64,000 nucleotides of DNA from Stappia sp. BW2 (GCF_008107695.1 NZ_VIRG01000053.1:62001-126000); one strand, 5' to 3'. Counted from the stretch's first letter, positions 1 through 10,780 are shown. Notes: generated from the sequence alone by a model not told the origin. Numbers and translations: made by a program.

Positions 1-555
1 GACCGCGACCCGCCGGTGAATGCCGCGGCCGACATAGCCGAACACCCCCTTGCCATCGACATCCTGGGAAGCGCGGATGCAGCGCCCGCAGGAAATGCAG
101 CGGTTGGTGTCCAGCGCGATATCGGGATGAGACGCATCCAGCGCCCGGCAGGGTTCGAGATAGGGAAACTTGGTAGCCTCCGTCATATCCAGCCGGTAGG
201 CCATGGCCTGAAGCTCGCAATTGCCGCTGGCTTCGCAGATCGGGCAAAGGTGATTGCCCTCGTGAAACAGCATCTCCACCAGGTCCCGGCGCATCTTGGT
301 CAGATGCGGGGTCTCGTTCTCCACCGCCTGCCCGGGTGCCGCCGGTTGCGTACAGGCCGCCACGCTGCGCCCGCCTGCCTTCACCGTACACACCCGGCAA
401 CTGCCCTGGTGGCGCAGGCCTTCGTGGTCGCACAGACGCGGAATATAGACCCCGGCCTCGTCGGCAGCTTCCATGATGGTCTGGCCCGCATAAGCGGTGA
501 TCTCCACTCCGTCGATGGTGAAGGTAAAGCCGGTCTCTTTCTTCGTGCCGCTCAT
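1..555 (-). CDS. hoxU: HoxU-like [2Fe-2S]/[4Fe-4S] diaphorase subunit, 3' end outside window
   Basis: N-terminal 185 residues of a NuoG/HoxU-type electron-transfer subunit. An N-terminal plant-type [2Fe-2S] ferredoxin domain has Cys in YIPRLC, GSCRVC and ACTQP. It is followed by the His/Cys cluster motif EGNHLCPICEASGNCELQ and the start of a 4Fe-4S motif, CISCGRC. The EGNH-CP-CE-SG form resembles HoxU of NAD-linked [NiFe] hydrogenases more than FdsA of formate dehydrogenases. The ATG overlaps the stop of the upstream HoxF-like gene by an ATGA, so the two are translationally coupled. Partners HoxY/HoxH (or a formate dehydrogenase catalytic domain) would lie left of the window. If the reading frame continues far beyond about 240 residues the protein is a larger FdsA/NuoG-type subunit instead. 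Confidence 0.7.
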   Translation of the reverse strand, partial: MSGTKKETGFTFTIDGVEITAYAGQTIMEAADEAGVYIPRLCDHEGLRHQGSCRVCTVKAGGRSVAACTQPAAPGQAVENETPHLTKMRRDLVEMLFHEGNHLCPICEASGNCELQAMAYRLDMTEATKFPYLEPCRALDASHPDIALDTNRCISCGRCIRASQDVDGKGVFGYVGRGIHRRVAV

Positions 556-2432
556 TGGGTGAAATCCTTGTCGAAGATATAGGAGCGGCGCTTGGCAATC
601 TTGCGTGCACCATCGATGGCCGACTGGATGTCGAACGTGTCGCGAATGCCGTCCTTGCTCGGCTTGATCACCGCCGAATAGACCAGCGGAAAATTCTTCA
701 AGGTGGTGAGAACCGGATTAGGCGACGTCATGCCGAGGCCGCAGCGGCTGGTTTCGATGATAGTTCCGGAGAGATCCTTGAGGTAGTCGATATCCTCCGG
801 GTTCGCGAGGCCCTTGCGGAACTTCTGGATCGCCTTCTGCAGGAAGACGTTGCCGACCCGGCAGGGCGTGCAATAGCCGCAGCTCTCATGCACGAAGAAG
901 GACATGTAATATTCGACGATCTCCAGAACGTTGCACTCGCCGTTGAAGACAATGATCGCCCCGCCGGTCGCAAGGTCGTCGAAGGTCAGTTTGCGGTGAA
1001 AGCTGTCGCGGGCAATCATCGTGCCGCTCGGCCCGCCGACCTGGACGGCAGCCGCATCCTCACCGCCAACCATCGCCAGCAGTTCCCAGACCGTGTGCCC
1101 ATATGGCAGTTCATAGATGCCAGGGTTCAGGCAATCGCCACAGACGGAGAACAGCTTCGTGCCGTGCGACCCTTCCAGACCCATCGCATTGAACCAGGCC
1201 GCCCCCTTGTCGAGAATACGGGCGGCATGACAGAAGGTCTCCACGTTATTGACCACCGTCGGATACCCGAGATACCCCCGATTGACCGGAAACGGCGGCC
1301 GCGTCTTGGGTTCGCCCGGCAGGCCCTCACAGGAGCTGATGAGCGCACCTTCCTCACCGCAGATATAGGCGCCCGCGCCGAGCTGCAGGCGGATATCGAA
1401 ATCGAAGCCCTTCACGCCCAGTATGTCCGTGCCGAGCAGGCCCCGACGGCGCCTTTCCTCCAGCACCTGTTGCAGGAGCTCGCGCAGATAGACATATTCG
1501 CCGCGCAGATAAAGAATGCCCTCGCGCGCCCCGACGGCTCTTGCCGCAATCGTCATGCCTTCGATCAGGAGATGCGGCCGTTCGGTCAGGAGAACCCGGT
1601 CCTTGAAGGTGCCCGGCTCGCCTTCATCGGCATTGCAGATGACGAAATGCTTTTCAGCGCGCTCGCTGGCGGCAAAACGCCATTTTCGCCCGGTGGTAAA
1701 GCCCGCGCCGCCACAGCCGCGCAACCCGCTTTCCTCAATCGCGGATATGATCTGCGTCGGGGTAATTGTGGCCGCCTTGGCAAGTCCGGCGTCTTCCGGC
1801 ACCGGAGCGAGCAACACCTCGCCTGCGTGGCGGATGTTGTTGTCGACCATATGCAGAGCGCGTTCGGTGGGTGTCAGCGCCTCGAACCGTTCACTGATCA
1901 GCTGCTCCGGACGCTGGCCAGCCTTCAGCGCCTGTGCAGCACTGCGCGCCGTCTCCGGCGTCAGTTTCGTCAGGACGATGTCATTGACCATCGCGGCCGG
2001 CGCCTGATCGCACATGCCGATGCAAGGGGTGTATTCCAGCGAAAAGGCGCCATCATTGCTGGTCTCGCCCACCTTCACCCCAAGTACCTCTTCAAAGGCA
2101 CAGGCAACCTCGGACAGGCCGGAAAAACGATCGACGATATCGTCGCACAGCCGGATGGTGATGCGGCCTTTCGGCGTCAATGACAGAAAGGAATAGAAAC
2201 TGGCAACGCCCTCCACCTCGATCCGGGTGAGACCTGTGGCAGCGGCGATATGGTCCATGGTTGCCGGGGCAATACAGCGGTAGCGATCCTGCACGTCGCG
2301 CAGGATATCGAGCATGCGATGCTTGTCGTTGCCGAATTGCGCGCAGATCGCGTCTATCTCTTCGGCGGGAACAGGTTCGGTTCCGCAGATGGCCGTCGAG
2401 ACCCCGTTTCCGGTCTTGTGCCCGTTTTCCAT
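552..2432 (-). CDS. hoxF: HoxF-like NADH-binding diaphorase subunit (NuoE-NuoF fusion)
   Basis: A 626-residue fusion of a NuoE-like thioredoxin-fold [2Fe-2S] domain (residues about 25-180, Cys in RLCDD and TPCIGMC) with a NuoF-like FMN/NADH domain. FMN/NADH motifs are GLRGCGGAGFTTGRKW, CNADEGEPGTFKDR and GAYICGEEGALISS. The C-terminal 4Fe-4S motif is ESCGYCTPCR with a distal RCGLG. This is the architecture of HoxF, which oxidises or reduces NAD(H) in soluble bidirectional hydrogenases. Fused FdsG-FdsB is the alternative. The start at 2432 is chosen because GGAGG lies 4 bases before the ATG; upstream in-frame codons encode unconserved sequence. It is first in the operon, with an FNR/FixK-like box about 210 bp upstream. 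Confidence 0.8.
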   Translation of the reverse strand: MENGHKTGNGVSTAICGTEPVPAEEIDAICAQFGNDKHRMLDILRDVQDRYRCIAPATMDHIAAATGLTRIEVEGVASFYSFLSLTPKGRITIRLCDDIVDRFSGLSEVACAFEEVLGVKVGETSNDGAFSLEYTPCIGMCDQAPAAMVNDIVLTKLTPETARSAAQALKAGQRPEQLISERFEALTPTERALHMVDNNIRHAGEVLLAPVPEDAGLAKAATITPTQIISAIEESGLRGCGGAGFTTGRKWRFAASERAEKHFVICNADEGEPGTFKDRVLLTERPHLLIEGMTIAARAVGAREGILYLRGEYVYLRELLQQVLEERRRRGLLGTDILGVKGFDFDIRLQLGAGAYICGEEGALISSCEGLPGEPKTRPPFPVNRGYLGYPTVVNNVETFCHAARILDKGAAWFNAMGLEGSHGTKLFSVCGDCLNPGIYELPYGHTVWELLAMVGGEDAAAVQVGGPSGTMIARDSFHRKLTFDDLATGGAIIVFNGECNVLEIVEYYMSFFVHESCGYCTPCRVGNVFLQKAIQKFRKGLANPEDIDYLKDLSGTIIETSRCGLGMTSPNPVLTTLKNFPLVYSAVIKPSKDGIRDTFDIQSAIDGARKIAKRRSYIFDKDFTQ

Positions 2433-2913
2433 GGCCCCTCCATTCTGATACCCAAAGCTGACTGCACCCGAGCCGGCACAGAAAATGCGCTGTTCCATCA
2501 GCAACCGACTGGCTGGTGTTGCGCCCCGCCCTAAATCGATTTGAAGCCGAACAGGCCTGTCGCGCATAATCGCAACGAGCCGCAACAAACTTGTGAAATT
2601 TACCGGCGACCTCACGCTCACAGACTTGTAGGACAACGTCTTTGAGGAAAATCAACTTGCATAAAATCGGAGCAGCCAGTGCCGTCACAGTCTGCCAGCC
2701 GGATGCGGTTCCGCACCGGTGCAGATGCGCCTCCGGCAATCACGTGCAGGACAGACTTTTTGGGGTCGACTGGTTTGAAGGGACAGGCAGTGGATACGCC
2801 AGTTGCGCAAGCGGCTCCAGCCACAAGCGCGCTTGCGTCGTCTCAGGCGGCTTGGCGCGTGAGGGCTATGTCCCTGCTCCGGACGAATGCCGGCCGGAGC
2901 AGCGTTGCGTCAC
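2433..2913. other. Intergenic region upstream of hoxF-like operon
   Basis: About 480 bp between the diverging hoxF-like start and the 3' end of the M56 peptidase gene. Open frames here are short and overlapping and none has a convincing ribosome site or recognisable product. The only feature I can point to is the FNR/FixK-like box at 2642-2655. No terminator-like hairpin with a T tract was seen for the peptidase gene. Confidence 0.5.
2642..2655. promoter_or_regulatory. FNR/FixK-type box
   Basis: TTGAGGAAAATCAA matches the TTGAT-N4-ATCAA anaerobic regulator box at 9 of 10 conserved positions. It lies 210 bp upstream of the hoxF-like start, a plausible place for oxygen control of a hydrogenase or formate dehydrogenase operon. 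The distance leaves room for a promoter between, but I could not place a confident -10. Confidence 0.45.
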
Positions 2914-4101
2914 TCAGCGCAGTGGGCGCTGCGCGAAGGTGTTATAAGCCTGCAACTGGCCATTCGAACCGTTTCTGGTTTCCAGCCGTTCCAGGTTGAT
3001 GATGGCCGACAGCATCAGCCGGTCCTGGCTCCAATCCGCCGGTTTCTGTATCGAAAGAGCCGACAGGAACACCACGGCCACCATGGGCAATACGGCCAGA
3101 CTGGTTACACCCCAATGCGGGCGAACCCGGTTGGTTTCCAGAAGGGCCTCCACACGGCGGCGGAGTTTTTGGGCCGGCGAGCGGCGCAAGAGCTTTTCCT
3201 GCACTTCCAGAAGGGCGACGGCGGCTACACCGACGGACCGATCACGTGCTTCCCTGTCCTGGCGTTTGCGAATTCCCGCCTGGGCAGCCCGCAGCAGGCA
3301 CATGCAGTAGGACCTCAGGTCCACATGCGCGTTTTCCGCAACCTTCTGATCGCAGGCAAGTTCACGCAGACGCTCGACTTCGGACTTCCACATGTAGAAG
3401 AACGGGTTCCAGAAAAACAGCGGCCGCAGCAGCTCCAGTCCGACTTCCCAGGTGACATCGCCCTGACGCAGATGCTGGAACTCGTGCTTGAGAACCAGCT
3501 TCAGATCCTCCGGCTCGGCCAGAAGATCGGACGGGATGACCACATAATGGCGCTTCAGGCCGCGTGCCGAGAACGGCACCAATGCGCTGTCGGACAGCAG
3601 CAGTTGCACACGGCCGTTGCTCCGCCATTCGTGGCAGGTGGCCAGCACCCGGTGCAGCCGGACGAAACTGACGACGAGTTTCAGGGCGAAATAGCTGAAC
3701 CCGGCCAGAAGGCCGAGCGCAATTCCCACACCGACGCCATTGGACAGGGTCAGGATCATTTCACTGAGCTGCCCGCGCAAACCCAAAAGGGACTGGAAGT
3801 CTTCCGCCGGAATGGCAATGCCACCACGCAGATACTGCGCTACGGCATAATCGGCCAGATTGACGGACAGGGTCCGGGGGACCACTTCCGCCGACAACAT
3901 GTGCTGGTAGCCCATGACGGCGAAAGGCGTTAGCAGGATCAGCGCGAACAAACCGTTCAGCAGCCCAAGCTGTACGGAAAAATCGACCTTTTTTCCGGAA
4001 CGGGCCAGCAGAAGTTTGGCGCTCAGCCACACCATTGCGGTGATGGCAAGTGTGATGTTCAGATCGATGTAGATATCAAAAATCTGGTTAAGTAGCGTCA
4101 T
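2914..4101 (-). CDS. M56 (BlaR1/MecR1-like) membrane metallopeptidase
   Basis: A 395-residue integral membrane peptidase. N-terminal membrane segments include LNITLAITAMVWLSAKLLLA and LLNGLFALILLTPFAVMGY. The zinc motif HEFQH (His206, Glu207, His210) is followed by the ERLRELACDQ segment, both typical of BlaR1 antirepressors. After the last hydrophobic segment (VTSLAVLPMVAVVFLSAL) only about 40 residues remain, so there is no penicillin-binding sensor domain. It therefore senses something other than beta-lactam directly, or through a partner. It overlaps the BlaI-like repressor gene by 14 bp, the usual order for this signalling pair: the peptidase is expected to trigger cleavage of the repressor. 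The start at 4101 has an AGGAGG upstream. Confidence 0.85.
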   Translation of the reverse strand: MTLLNQIFDIYIDLNITLAITAMVWLSAKLLLARSGKKVDFSVQLGLLNGLFALILLTPFAVMGYQHMLSAEVVPRTLSVNLADYAVAQYLRGGIAIPAEDFQSLLGLRGQLSEMILTLSNGVGVGIALGLLAGFSYFALKLVVSFVRLHRVLATCHEWRSNGRVQLLLSDSALVPFSARGLKRHYVVIPSDLLAEPEDLKLVLKHEFQHLRQGDVTWEVGLELLRPLFFWNPFFYMWKSEVERLRELACDQKVAENAHVDLRSYCMCLLRAAQAGIRKRQDREARDRSVGVAAVALLEVQEKLLRRSPAQKLRRRVEALLETNRVRPHWGVTSLAVLPMVAVVFLSALSIQKPADWSQDRLMLSAIINLERLETRNGSNGQLQAYNTFAQRPLR

Positions 4102-4483
4102 CTGTCCTCCTCCTGTCCAGCAACGCTCTGATTTCCTCCAGATCGTCTCCCGTAAGTTCGTATTCATCGACAAGCCGGGCCACGAGGGACGCAGGTGTGC
4201 CGTCGAACAGTTTTTCTGACAGATTTCGGAGAGATCGGGACTGGTAGGTATCCCTGGTCAGCCGAGGGGAATAGATGAATGTCTTGCCTTCTTTGCGGCT
4301 GTCCACGAAGCCTTTTTCATCCAGAATCCGCATGATGGTGGCACAGGACGTATAGGCGAGTTTTCTCTCCGGCGGCAGACATGCAAGGATGTCCCGCACG
4401 GAACCTTCGCCGAGCTTCCAGAGTTCAGTCATGAACTCCAGTTCGACTTCGGTCAAAAACTCGTTGCTTTTACGCTTTCTCAT
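4088..4483 (-). CDS. BlaI/MecI-family transcriptional repressor
   Basis: A 131-residue winged-helix repressor. The LTEVELEFMTELWKLGEGSV start and the recognition segment AYTSCATIMRILDEKGFV are characteristic of BlaI/MecI (Penicillinase_R). The C-terminal part is a dimerisation helix region ending in an Asp/Glu-rich ELTGDDLEEIRALL segment. In this family the repressor binds DNA as a dimer and is cleaved after the partner M56 peptidase is activated. No beta-lactamase gene is adjacent, so the target is probably this operon itself and unlinked genes. An AGGA precedes the ATG by 5 bases. Confidence 0.88.
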   Translation of the reverse strand: MRKRKSNEFLTEVELEFMTELWKLGEGSVRDILACLPPERKLAYTSCATIMRILDEKGFVDSRKEGKTFIYSPRLTRDTYQSRSLRNLSEKLFDGTPASLVARLVDEYELTGDDLEEIRALLDRRRTDDAT

Positions 4484-4518
4484 TACAGTCCTGCACCGAT
4501 TGCGGAATGGATGTGGCT

Positions 4519-4561
4519 TACGACATCTATTCTTGCACCAGAATATCGGAAATTACTATGT
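4519..4561. promoter_or_regulatory. Possible BlaI-type half-sites
   Basis: TACGACAT at 4519-4526 and TACTATGT at 4554-4561 resemble the TACTACAT-like half-site of BlaI/MecI operators and lie just upstream of the repressor gene. They do not form a clean dyad, so this is only a suggestion. Confidence 0.2.
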
Positions 4562-4653
4562 CTTTAGTCGATGAAGGCGTTCGGGTCTTTTCCCGTCTTT
4601 AAGACCTCCCACGGGGACGAAGCGCGCGGAAAATCCGCGCGCCCGGTTGCTCA

Positions 4654-4931
4654 TCAAACCTTCCAGAAACAGAAGACGCCCCACCCGATGCTCAGGGCCA
4701 GCGGCCACCAGAGCGGGTTGCCCACCAGGCCAAGCCAGGCCAGGAAGATGTAGGCCGCACCGAGCAGGGTGATGAAGAGGCGGTCGCCACGGGTCGTTTC
4801 CAGTCCCAGGATCCCCCTTCGTGCAGCACCGCCCGGAAATTTGAATTCCACAACAGTCAGCACGCCGATTGCGGAGAAGATACCGACAAACAACAGGGCC
4901 GTCGGCAAGGTCCATGCCATCCAACCGAGCA

Positions 4932-4935
<4 letters not shown>
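4654..4935 (-). CDS. glpU: DUF2160 small membrane protein of the glycerol transporter operon
   Basis: A 93-residue protein with about three hydrophobic segments (MAWTLPTALLFVGIFSAIGVL, the LFITLLGAAYIFLAWLGLVG region and WWPLALSIGWGVFCFW). It matches the DUF2160 proteins found with rhizobial glycerol ABC transporters, where the gene is called glpU. Its biochemical role is unknown to me; position implies an accessory of the GlpPQ membrane complex. Start and stop overlap the glpQ stop (ATGATG), and GGGGAGGG precedes the start. It is the last gene of the operon. Confidence 0.8.
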
Positions 4936-5729
<794 letters not shown>

Positions 5730-5740
5730 GACGGTTCTCC

Positions 5741-6603
<863 letters not shown>

Positions 6604-6607
<4 letters not shown>

Positions 6608-7695
6608 CGGGCCCCTCCCTCGGGCTGGCTCGCCAGCCAGCCGTCCTTGTAGAGACGCGTCTGGGATTGTTTGAAGTCGAGCATCACGTCGTCTCCGGCG
6701 TTGGGCGCTTCGCCCTCCAGAATGGCGTTGATGCGCATGTCGTGCGCGACGGCCTCGACCACCTTGTGGCGGCCGATGTCGGCAACCTTGCGAACCTTCG
6801 CCGCAATGCCTGCGCCGCTGGCGGACACATTGACGAATTCGGGCCGAACGCCGATCTGGGCTGCGCCATCGCCGGCACTGGCCACCGGTCCTTCCAGCGC
6901 GACCCTTTCGCCGCGGAAGAAGGCCGCTCCGTTCTGGACCTCGCACGGCAGGACGTTCATGCCCGGAGAGCCGATGAAGTGACCGACGAAAGTGTGGGCG
7001 GGACGCTCGAATAGGTCCACGGGCGTGCCGATCTGCACAACCTCGCCGTCCTGCATCACCACCACCTGATCGGCGAAGGTCAGCGCTTCGGTCTGGTCGT
7101 GGGTCACATAGATCATGGTTGCCTTGACCCGCTGATGAAGCTCTTTCAGCTTGGACCGCAGCTTCCATTTCAGATGCGGATCGATCACCGTCAGCGGTTC
7201 GTCGAACATCACCACGTTGACGTCCTCACGGATGAGGCCGCGGCCCATGGAGATCTTCTGTTTGTTGTCCGGCGAAAGATTTGCCGCCCGGACCTTGAGC
7301 ATGTCGGTGACTTCCAGCATTTCGGCGATCGCGGCGACCCGGCGCTTGACCGTATCCTCGTCGCGCCCCCGGTTTCTCAGCGGAAAGGCCAGATTGTCGT
7401 AGACGGTCATCGTGTCGTAGATGACCGGAAACTGGAACACCTGCGCGATGTTACGCTTTGCCGGCGGCAGGGCCGTGACATCCTGATCGTTGAACAGGAT
7501 CTTGCCTTCCGACGGCACCAGCAGGCCGGAAATGATATTCAGCAGCGTGGACTTGCCACAACCCGACGGGCCAAGAAGGGCATAGGCCCCGCCGTCGTCC
7601 CAGGTCAGGTCTATCTTCTTCAGGGCGTAATCTGCGTCGCTGGCCGGGTTCGGCTGATAGCTGTGGCGCAGATTGGAGAGTTTGATTTGTGCCAT
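6604..7695 (-). CDS. glpT: Glycerol ABC transporter ATPase GlpT, with aberrant signature motif
   Basis: A 363-residue ABC ATPase with a C-terminal regulatory/TOBE-type domain. Walker A is GPSGCGKST (42-50), the Q-loop is VFQFP, Walker B is VVMFDEP (Asp165, Glu166) and the switch His199 lies in YVTHDQTEA. The signature motif is not LSGGQ but LSPDNKQ (from residue 140), and the D-loop reads LTVID instead of LSNLD. GlpS has an intact LSGGQ but no switch His, so the pair should form one complete and one incomplete ATP site (see findings). The gene lies between glpS (12 bp) and glpP (ATGA overlap). Confidence 0.85.
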
Positions 7696-7707
7696 GATGT
7701 CCTCTCC

Positions 7708-8772
7708 TCAGGCGGCCAGCTGGCCGTCAGGCGCAAAGAAGAAACAATGGCTCGGATCCAGGTAGAAGCTGTGGACCTCGCCGACGGAATAGGGATGGAC
7801 ACCGGGTGACAGCGAAACCCAGGCATTGCCGTCCATGTCGAAATGCGCGCTGCTTTCCGATCCACTGAGCTCGGTTACCAGAACGTGGCCGTCGAGCTTC
7901 ACCGTGTGATGCGCACTTTCCACCGGCATGACATGGTGGGGCCTTATCGCCAGAGTGTATGTGCCGTCCTGAAGCCCAGAAGCGGCGCCTGTCACCTGCC
8001 AGCGCGTGACGTCGTTGAGCATGACCATGTCACCCTGCTTCGTCACGGAGGCGACGTTGATCGGTGGATTGGAGAAAACCTTGGCCGCATCCAGATCTTT
8101 CGGTTTGCGATAGATGTCCGCGGTCGGGCCGAACTGCACCACGTTGCCATCGGTCATCAGGGCCGTGTGCCCGCCCAGAAGCAGGGCTTCCTCAGGTTCG
8201 GACGTTGCGTAGACGACGACCGCGCCGCGGCCTGCGAAAAGCTCGGGAAGCTGGTCGCGCAGTTCCTCGCGCAGCTTGTAGTCGAGGTTGGCAAGCGGTT
8301 CGTCGAGAAACACCGCATCACTTTCCTTGACGATGGCGCGCGCCAGCGCGGTGCGCTGCTGCTGGCCGCCGGAAAGTTCATGCGGATTGCGCTTGAGATA
8401 AGGCTTCAGCTTCATCAGCTGGGCCGCTTCTTCCACCCGACCCTCGATTTCCGACTTGGCAACGCCCGCGACTTTCAGCGGCGAGGCAATGTTGTCGAAA
8501 ACTGACATATGCGGGTAGTTGACGAAAAACTGATGCACCAGGCTGATGTTGCGCTTTTGCGCGGACAGACGCGACACATCCTTGCCGTTGAGCACGATCT
8601 GCCCGCTGGCCAGACTGTCGAGACCAGCCATCAGCTTGATCAGCGAGGTCTTGCCCGAGCCGGTTTCTCCAAGCAAAACATTGAAGTGACCGGGATGCAG
8701 CGTCAGGCTCGTTTCCTTGACATGGGTGATGCCCGCAACGCGCTTGCTGACGTTCTTGAGTTCTAGAGACAT
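7708..8772 (-). CDS. glpS: Glycerol ABC transporter ATPase GlpS, lacking the switch histidine
   Basis: A 354-residue ABC ATPase. Walker A is GETGSGKTS (35-43), the Q-loop is VHQFFVNYPHM, the signature LSGGQ is at 133-137 and Walker B is AVFLDEP (Asp157, Glu158). At the H-switch the canonical VTHD is replaced by YATSEPEEA, with Ser191 at the His position. The C-terminal third is a TOBE-like regulatory domain. The family works as a GlpS-GlpT heterodimer, unlike MalK homodimers. The start at 8772 has a GAGAA just upstream. It is separated from glpV by a 174-bp gap holding a stable stem-loop. Confidence 0.85.
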   Translation of the reverse strand: MSLELKNVSKRVAGITHVKETSLTLHPGHFNVLLGETGSGKTSLIKLMAGLDSLASGQIVLNGKDVSRLSAQKRNISLVHQFFVNYPHMSVFDNIASPLKVAGVAKSEIEGRVEEAAQLMKLKPYLKRNPHELSGGQQQRTALARAIVKESDAVFLDEPLANLDYKLREELRDQLPELFAGRGAVVVYATSEPEEALLLGGHTALMTDGNVVQFGPTADIYRKPKDLDAAKVFSNPPINVASVTKQGDMVMLNDVTRWQVTGAASGLQDGTYTLAIRPHHVMPVESAHHTVKLDGHVLVTELSGSESSAHFDMDGNAWVSLSPGVHPYSVGEVHSFYLDPSHCFFFAPDGQLAA

Positions 8773-8845
8773 TTATTCTCGCCCGCGTCCGGACAGGTTC
8801 AAGTGGCGAAACATCGATTTCGCGCCCTGTCGCTTCGGATCGGTG

Positions 8846-8868
8846 GTGGACCGGGGAAACGCCCCGGT
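8846..8868 (-). repeat. Intercistronic stem-loop between glpV and glpS
   Basis: A perfect 9-bp inverted repeat, GGACCGGGG with a 5-base loop and CCCCGGTCC, in the gap after the binding-protein gene. There is no T tract on the glp strand, so it is more likely an mRNA-stabilising or partially attenuating hairpin than a full terminator. Comparable hairpins follow three other leading binding-protein genes here. Confidence 0.6.
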
Positions 8869-8946
8869 CCGGTTTGTCGGGTGATGAGTGCCCGGGCACC
8901 GTATTCTGCCTGGCAGAAACAATGCCCGTGCACGTCGCGCCGGGGT

Positions 8947-10686
8947 TTACTTTTCAGCCCAGCGAGCAACCAGCTCGTCGTAGTTCACGGTCTGGCCCTG
9001 GGGCTTCTCGTTTTCGAGCTTGGCTTTCGGTGCGCCCGGCTTGTCGAGCCATACCTGCGGGTCGGACTCTTCGTTCAGACGCGGGCCGCATCCGCCGTAG
9101 ACATTGGCACGCTCGTCAGCCTGCTGCATGCGGGCCATGACGATGTCCATTTCCTCGGCCAGACGGTCCATTGCTTCCTGCGGCGTGAAGGCGCCGGAGT
9201 TCACGTCACCGATCTGCTGCCACCAGATCTGGGCCAGCTTCGGATAGTCCGGAACGTTGATGCCGGTCGGGGACCAGGCAACACGGTCGGGCGAGCGATA
9301 GAACTCGACCAGGCCGCCAAGCTTCGGAGCACGCTCGGTAAAGGACTCGTGACGGACGGTACTGTCGCGGATGAAGGTGAGACCGACATGGCTCTTCTTC
9401 ACGTCAACCGTCTTGGAAACCACAAACTGGGCATAGAGCCAGGCAGCTTTCGCACGGTCCGCCGGAGTGGAGTTCAGGATGGTCCAGGACCCCACGTCCT
9501 GGTAGCCGACCTTCTGGCCTTCTTCCCAGTAGGGACCATGGGGGCTCGGTGCCATGCGCCACAGCGGCGTGCCTTCGTCGTCAACCGTGTTGTTGCCTTC
9601 GGACTTCGGCTTAACCATGTCCGCGGTGAACGCGGTGTACCAGAAAATCTGCTGGGCAACGTTGCCCTGGCTCAGAGCCGGCAGGGACTGGTAGAAGTCG
9701 AAGCTGGCAGCCCCTGGAGGCGCATAATTGCGCAGCCATTCGTCCCACTTGCGGATGGCGTAGACGGCCGCCGGGCCGTTTGCAGCACCGCCGCGGGAAA
9801 CCGAAGCGCCAACCGGGTTACAGGTGCCGGCTTCCATGCGGATGCCCCACTCGTCAACCGGAATGCCGTTCGGCTCGCCCTTGTCGCCCGCGCCCGCCAT
9901 GGACAGCCAGGCATCGGTCATGCGCCAGCCGAGATCCGGCGCGCGCTTGCCGTAGTCCATGTGACCATAAATCTGAACGCCGTCGACTTCCTTGACGTCC
10001 TTGGTGAAGAACTCCGCAATATCCTCATATGCGGACCAGTTCACCGGCACACCGAGGTCGTAGCCGTATTTGTCCTTGAAGGCCTTCTTCAGGTCTTCGC
10101 GGTCGAACCAGTCCTTGCGGAACCAATAAAGGTTCGCGAACTGCTGGTCGGGCAACTGATAAAGATCGCCGTCCGGACCGGTCGTGAACTGGGTGCCCAT
10201 GAAGTCTTCCAGGTCGAGACCCGGGTTGGTGACATCCTTGGCATCGCCGCTCATCCAGTCGGTCAGATTGTAGGCAAGCTGCAGACGGGAATGGGTGCCG
10301 ATCAGGTCGGAGTCGTTGACATAGGCGTCATAGAGGTTCCGGCCGGTCTGCATCTGGGTCTGCACGGCCTGCACCACTTCCCCTTCGCCGAGGATCTGGT
10401 GATTGACCTTGATACCGGTGATTTCTTCGAAGGCCTTGGTCAGAACTTCCGACTCGTAGGAGTGCGTCGGAATGCCTTCGGACAGGACGTTGATTTCCAT
10501 GCCGTTGAACGGTTCGGCCGCCTTGATGAACCACTGCATCTCTGCAAGCTGCTCGTCTTTGGACAGAACGGATGGCTGGAATTCCTGGTCGATCCACTTT
10601 TGCGCCGCTGCTTCATCGGCAAAAGCGGACCCTGCCCCCGCAAGCACAGCACCAGCTGCGACTGCGGTGAGTAGATACTTACGCAT
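8947..10686 (-). CDS. glpV: Glycerol ABC transporter substrate-binding protein GlpV
   Basis: A 579-residue periplasmic binding protein with signal peptide MRKYLLTAVAAGAVLAGAGSA ending near AFA-DE. It is much longer than the usual 400-450 residues of CUT1 binding proteins, which is typical of the GlpV/DUF3502-free glycerol-binding group. The start at 10686 is preferred over an ATG at 10692 because GGGAGG lies 8 bases upstream of 10686 but touches 10692. It is the first gene of glpVSTPQU and should be the most abundant product. In the rhizobial system the operon supports glycerol uptake; no glycerol kinase or glpD lies in the window. Confidence 0.85.
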   Translation of the reverse strand: MRKYLLTAVAAGAVLAGAGSAFADEAAAQKWIDQEFQPSVLSKDEQLAEMQWFIKAAEPFNGMEINVLSEGIPTHSYESEVLTKAFEEITGIKVNHQILGEGEVVQAVQTQMQTGRNLYDAYVNDSDLIGTHSRLQLAYNLTDWMSGDAKDVTNPGLDLEDFMGTQFTTGPDGDLYQLPDQQFANLYWFRKDWFDREDLKKAFKDKYGYDLGVPVNWSAYEDIAEFFTKDVKEVDGVQIYGHMDYGKRAPDLGWRMTDAWLSMAGAGDKGEPNGIPVDEWGIRMEAGTCNPVGASVSRGGAANGPAAVYAIRKWDEWLRNYAPPGAASFDFYQSLPALSQGNVAQQIFWYTAFTADMVKPKSEGNNTVDDEGTPLWRMAPSPHGPYWEEGQKVGYQDVGSWTILNSTPADRAKAAWLYAQFVVSKTVDVKKSHVGLTFIRDSTVRHESFTERAPKLGGLVEFYRSPDRVAWSPTGINVPDYPKLAQIWWQQIGDVNSGAFTPQEAMDRLAEEMDIVMARMQQADERANVYGGCGPRLNEESDPQVWLDKPGAPKAKLENEKPQGQTVNYDELVARWAEK

Positions 10687-10760
10687 CTGCATCTCCTCCC
10701 GTGAGATAATATACGCCGTCGTTATCCGGCTCGGGATAGAAGGTCACAGCATTGCCATGT

Positions 10761-10780
10761 TGTCAAACTAAATTTTTAGT
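10761..10780 (-). promoter_or_regulatory. Putative glpV promoter element with adjoining palindrome
   Basis: On the minus strand TTGACA (10766-10761) directly adjoins the palindrome ACTAAATTTTTAGT (10767-10780, 6-bp arms). This looks like a -35 element abutted by an operator, 75-95 bp before the glpV start. No good -10 match was seen at 17 bp, so the call is tentative. Confidence 0.3.

Noticed and set aside
555-2183. Long plus-strand open frame opposite the hoxF-like gene
   Set aside because: Antisense shadow of a GC-rich gene; the minus-strand frame has full FMN/NADH and Fe-S motifs.
1-2432. Formate dehydrogenase fdsGBA as the identity of the left-edge operon
   Set aside because: Not excluded, but the NuoE-NuoF fusion and the EGNHLCPICEASG motif fit HoxF-HoxU better; the deciding genes lie outside the window.
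8803-10674. 623-codon plus-strand open frame opposite glpV
   Set aside because: No recognisable domain; glpV on the minus strand has a signal peptide, ribosome site and operon context.
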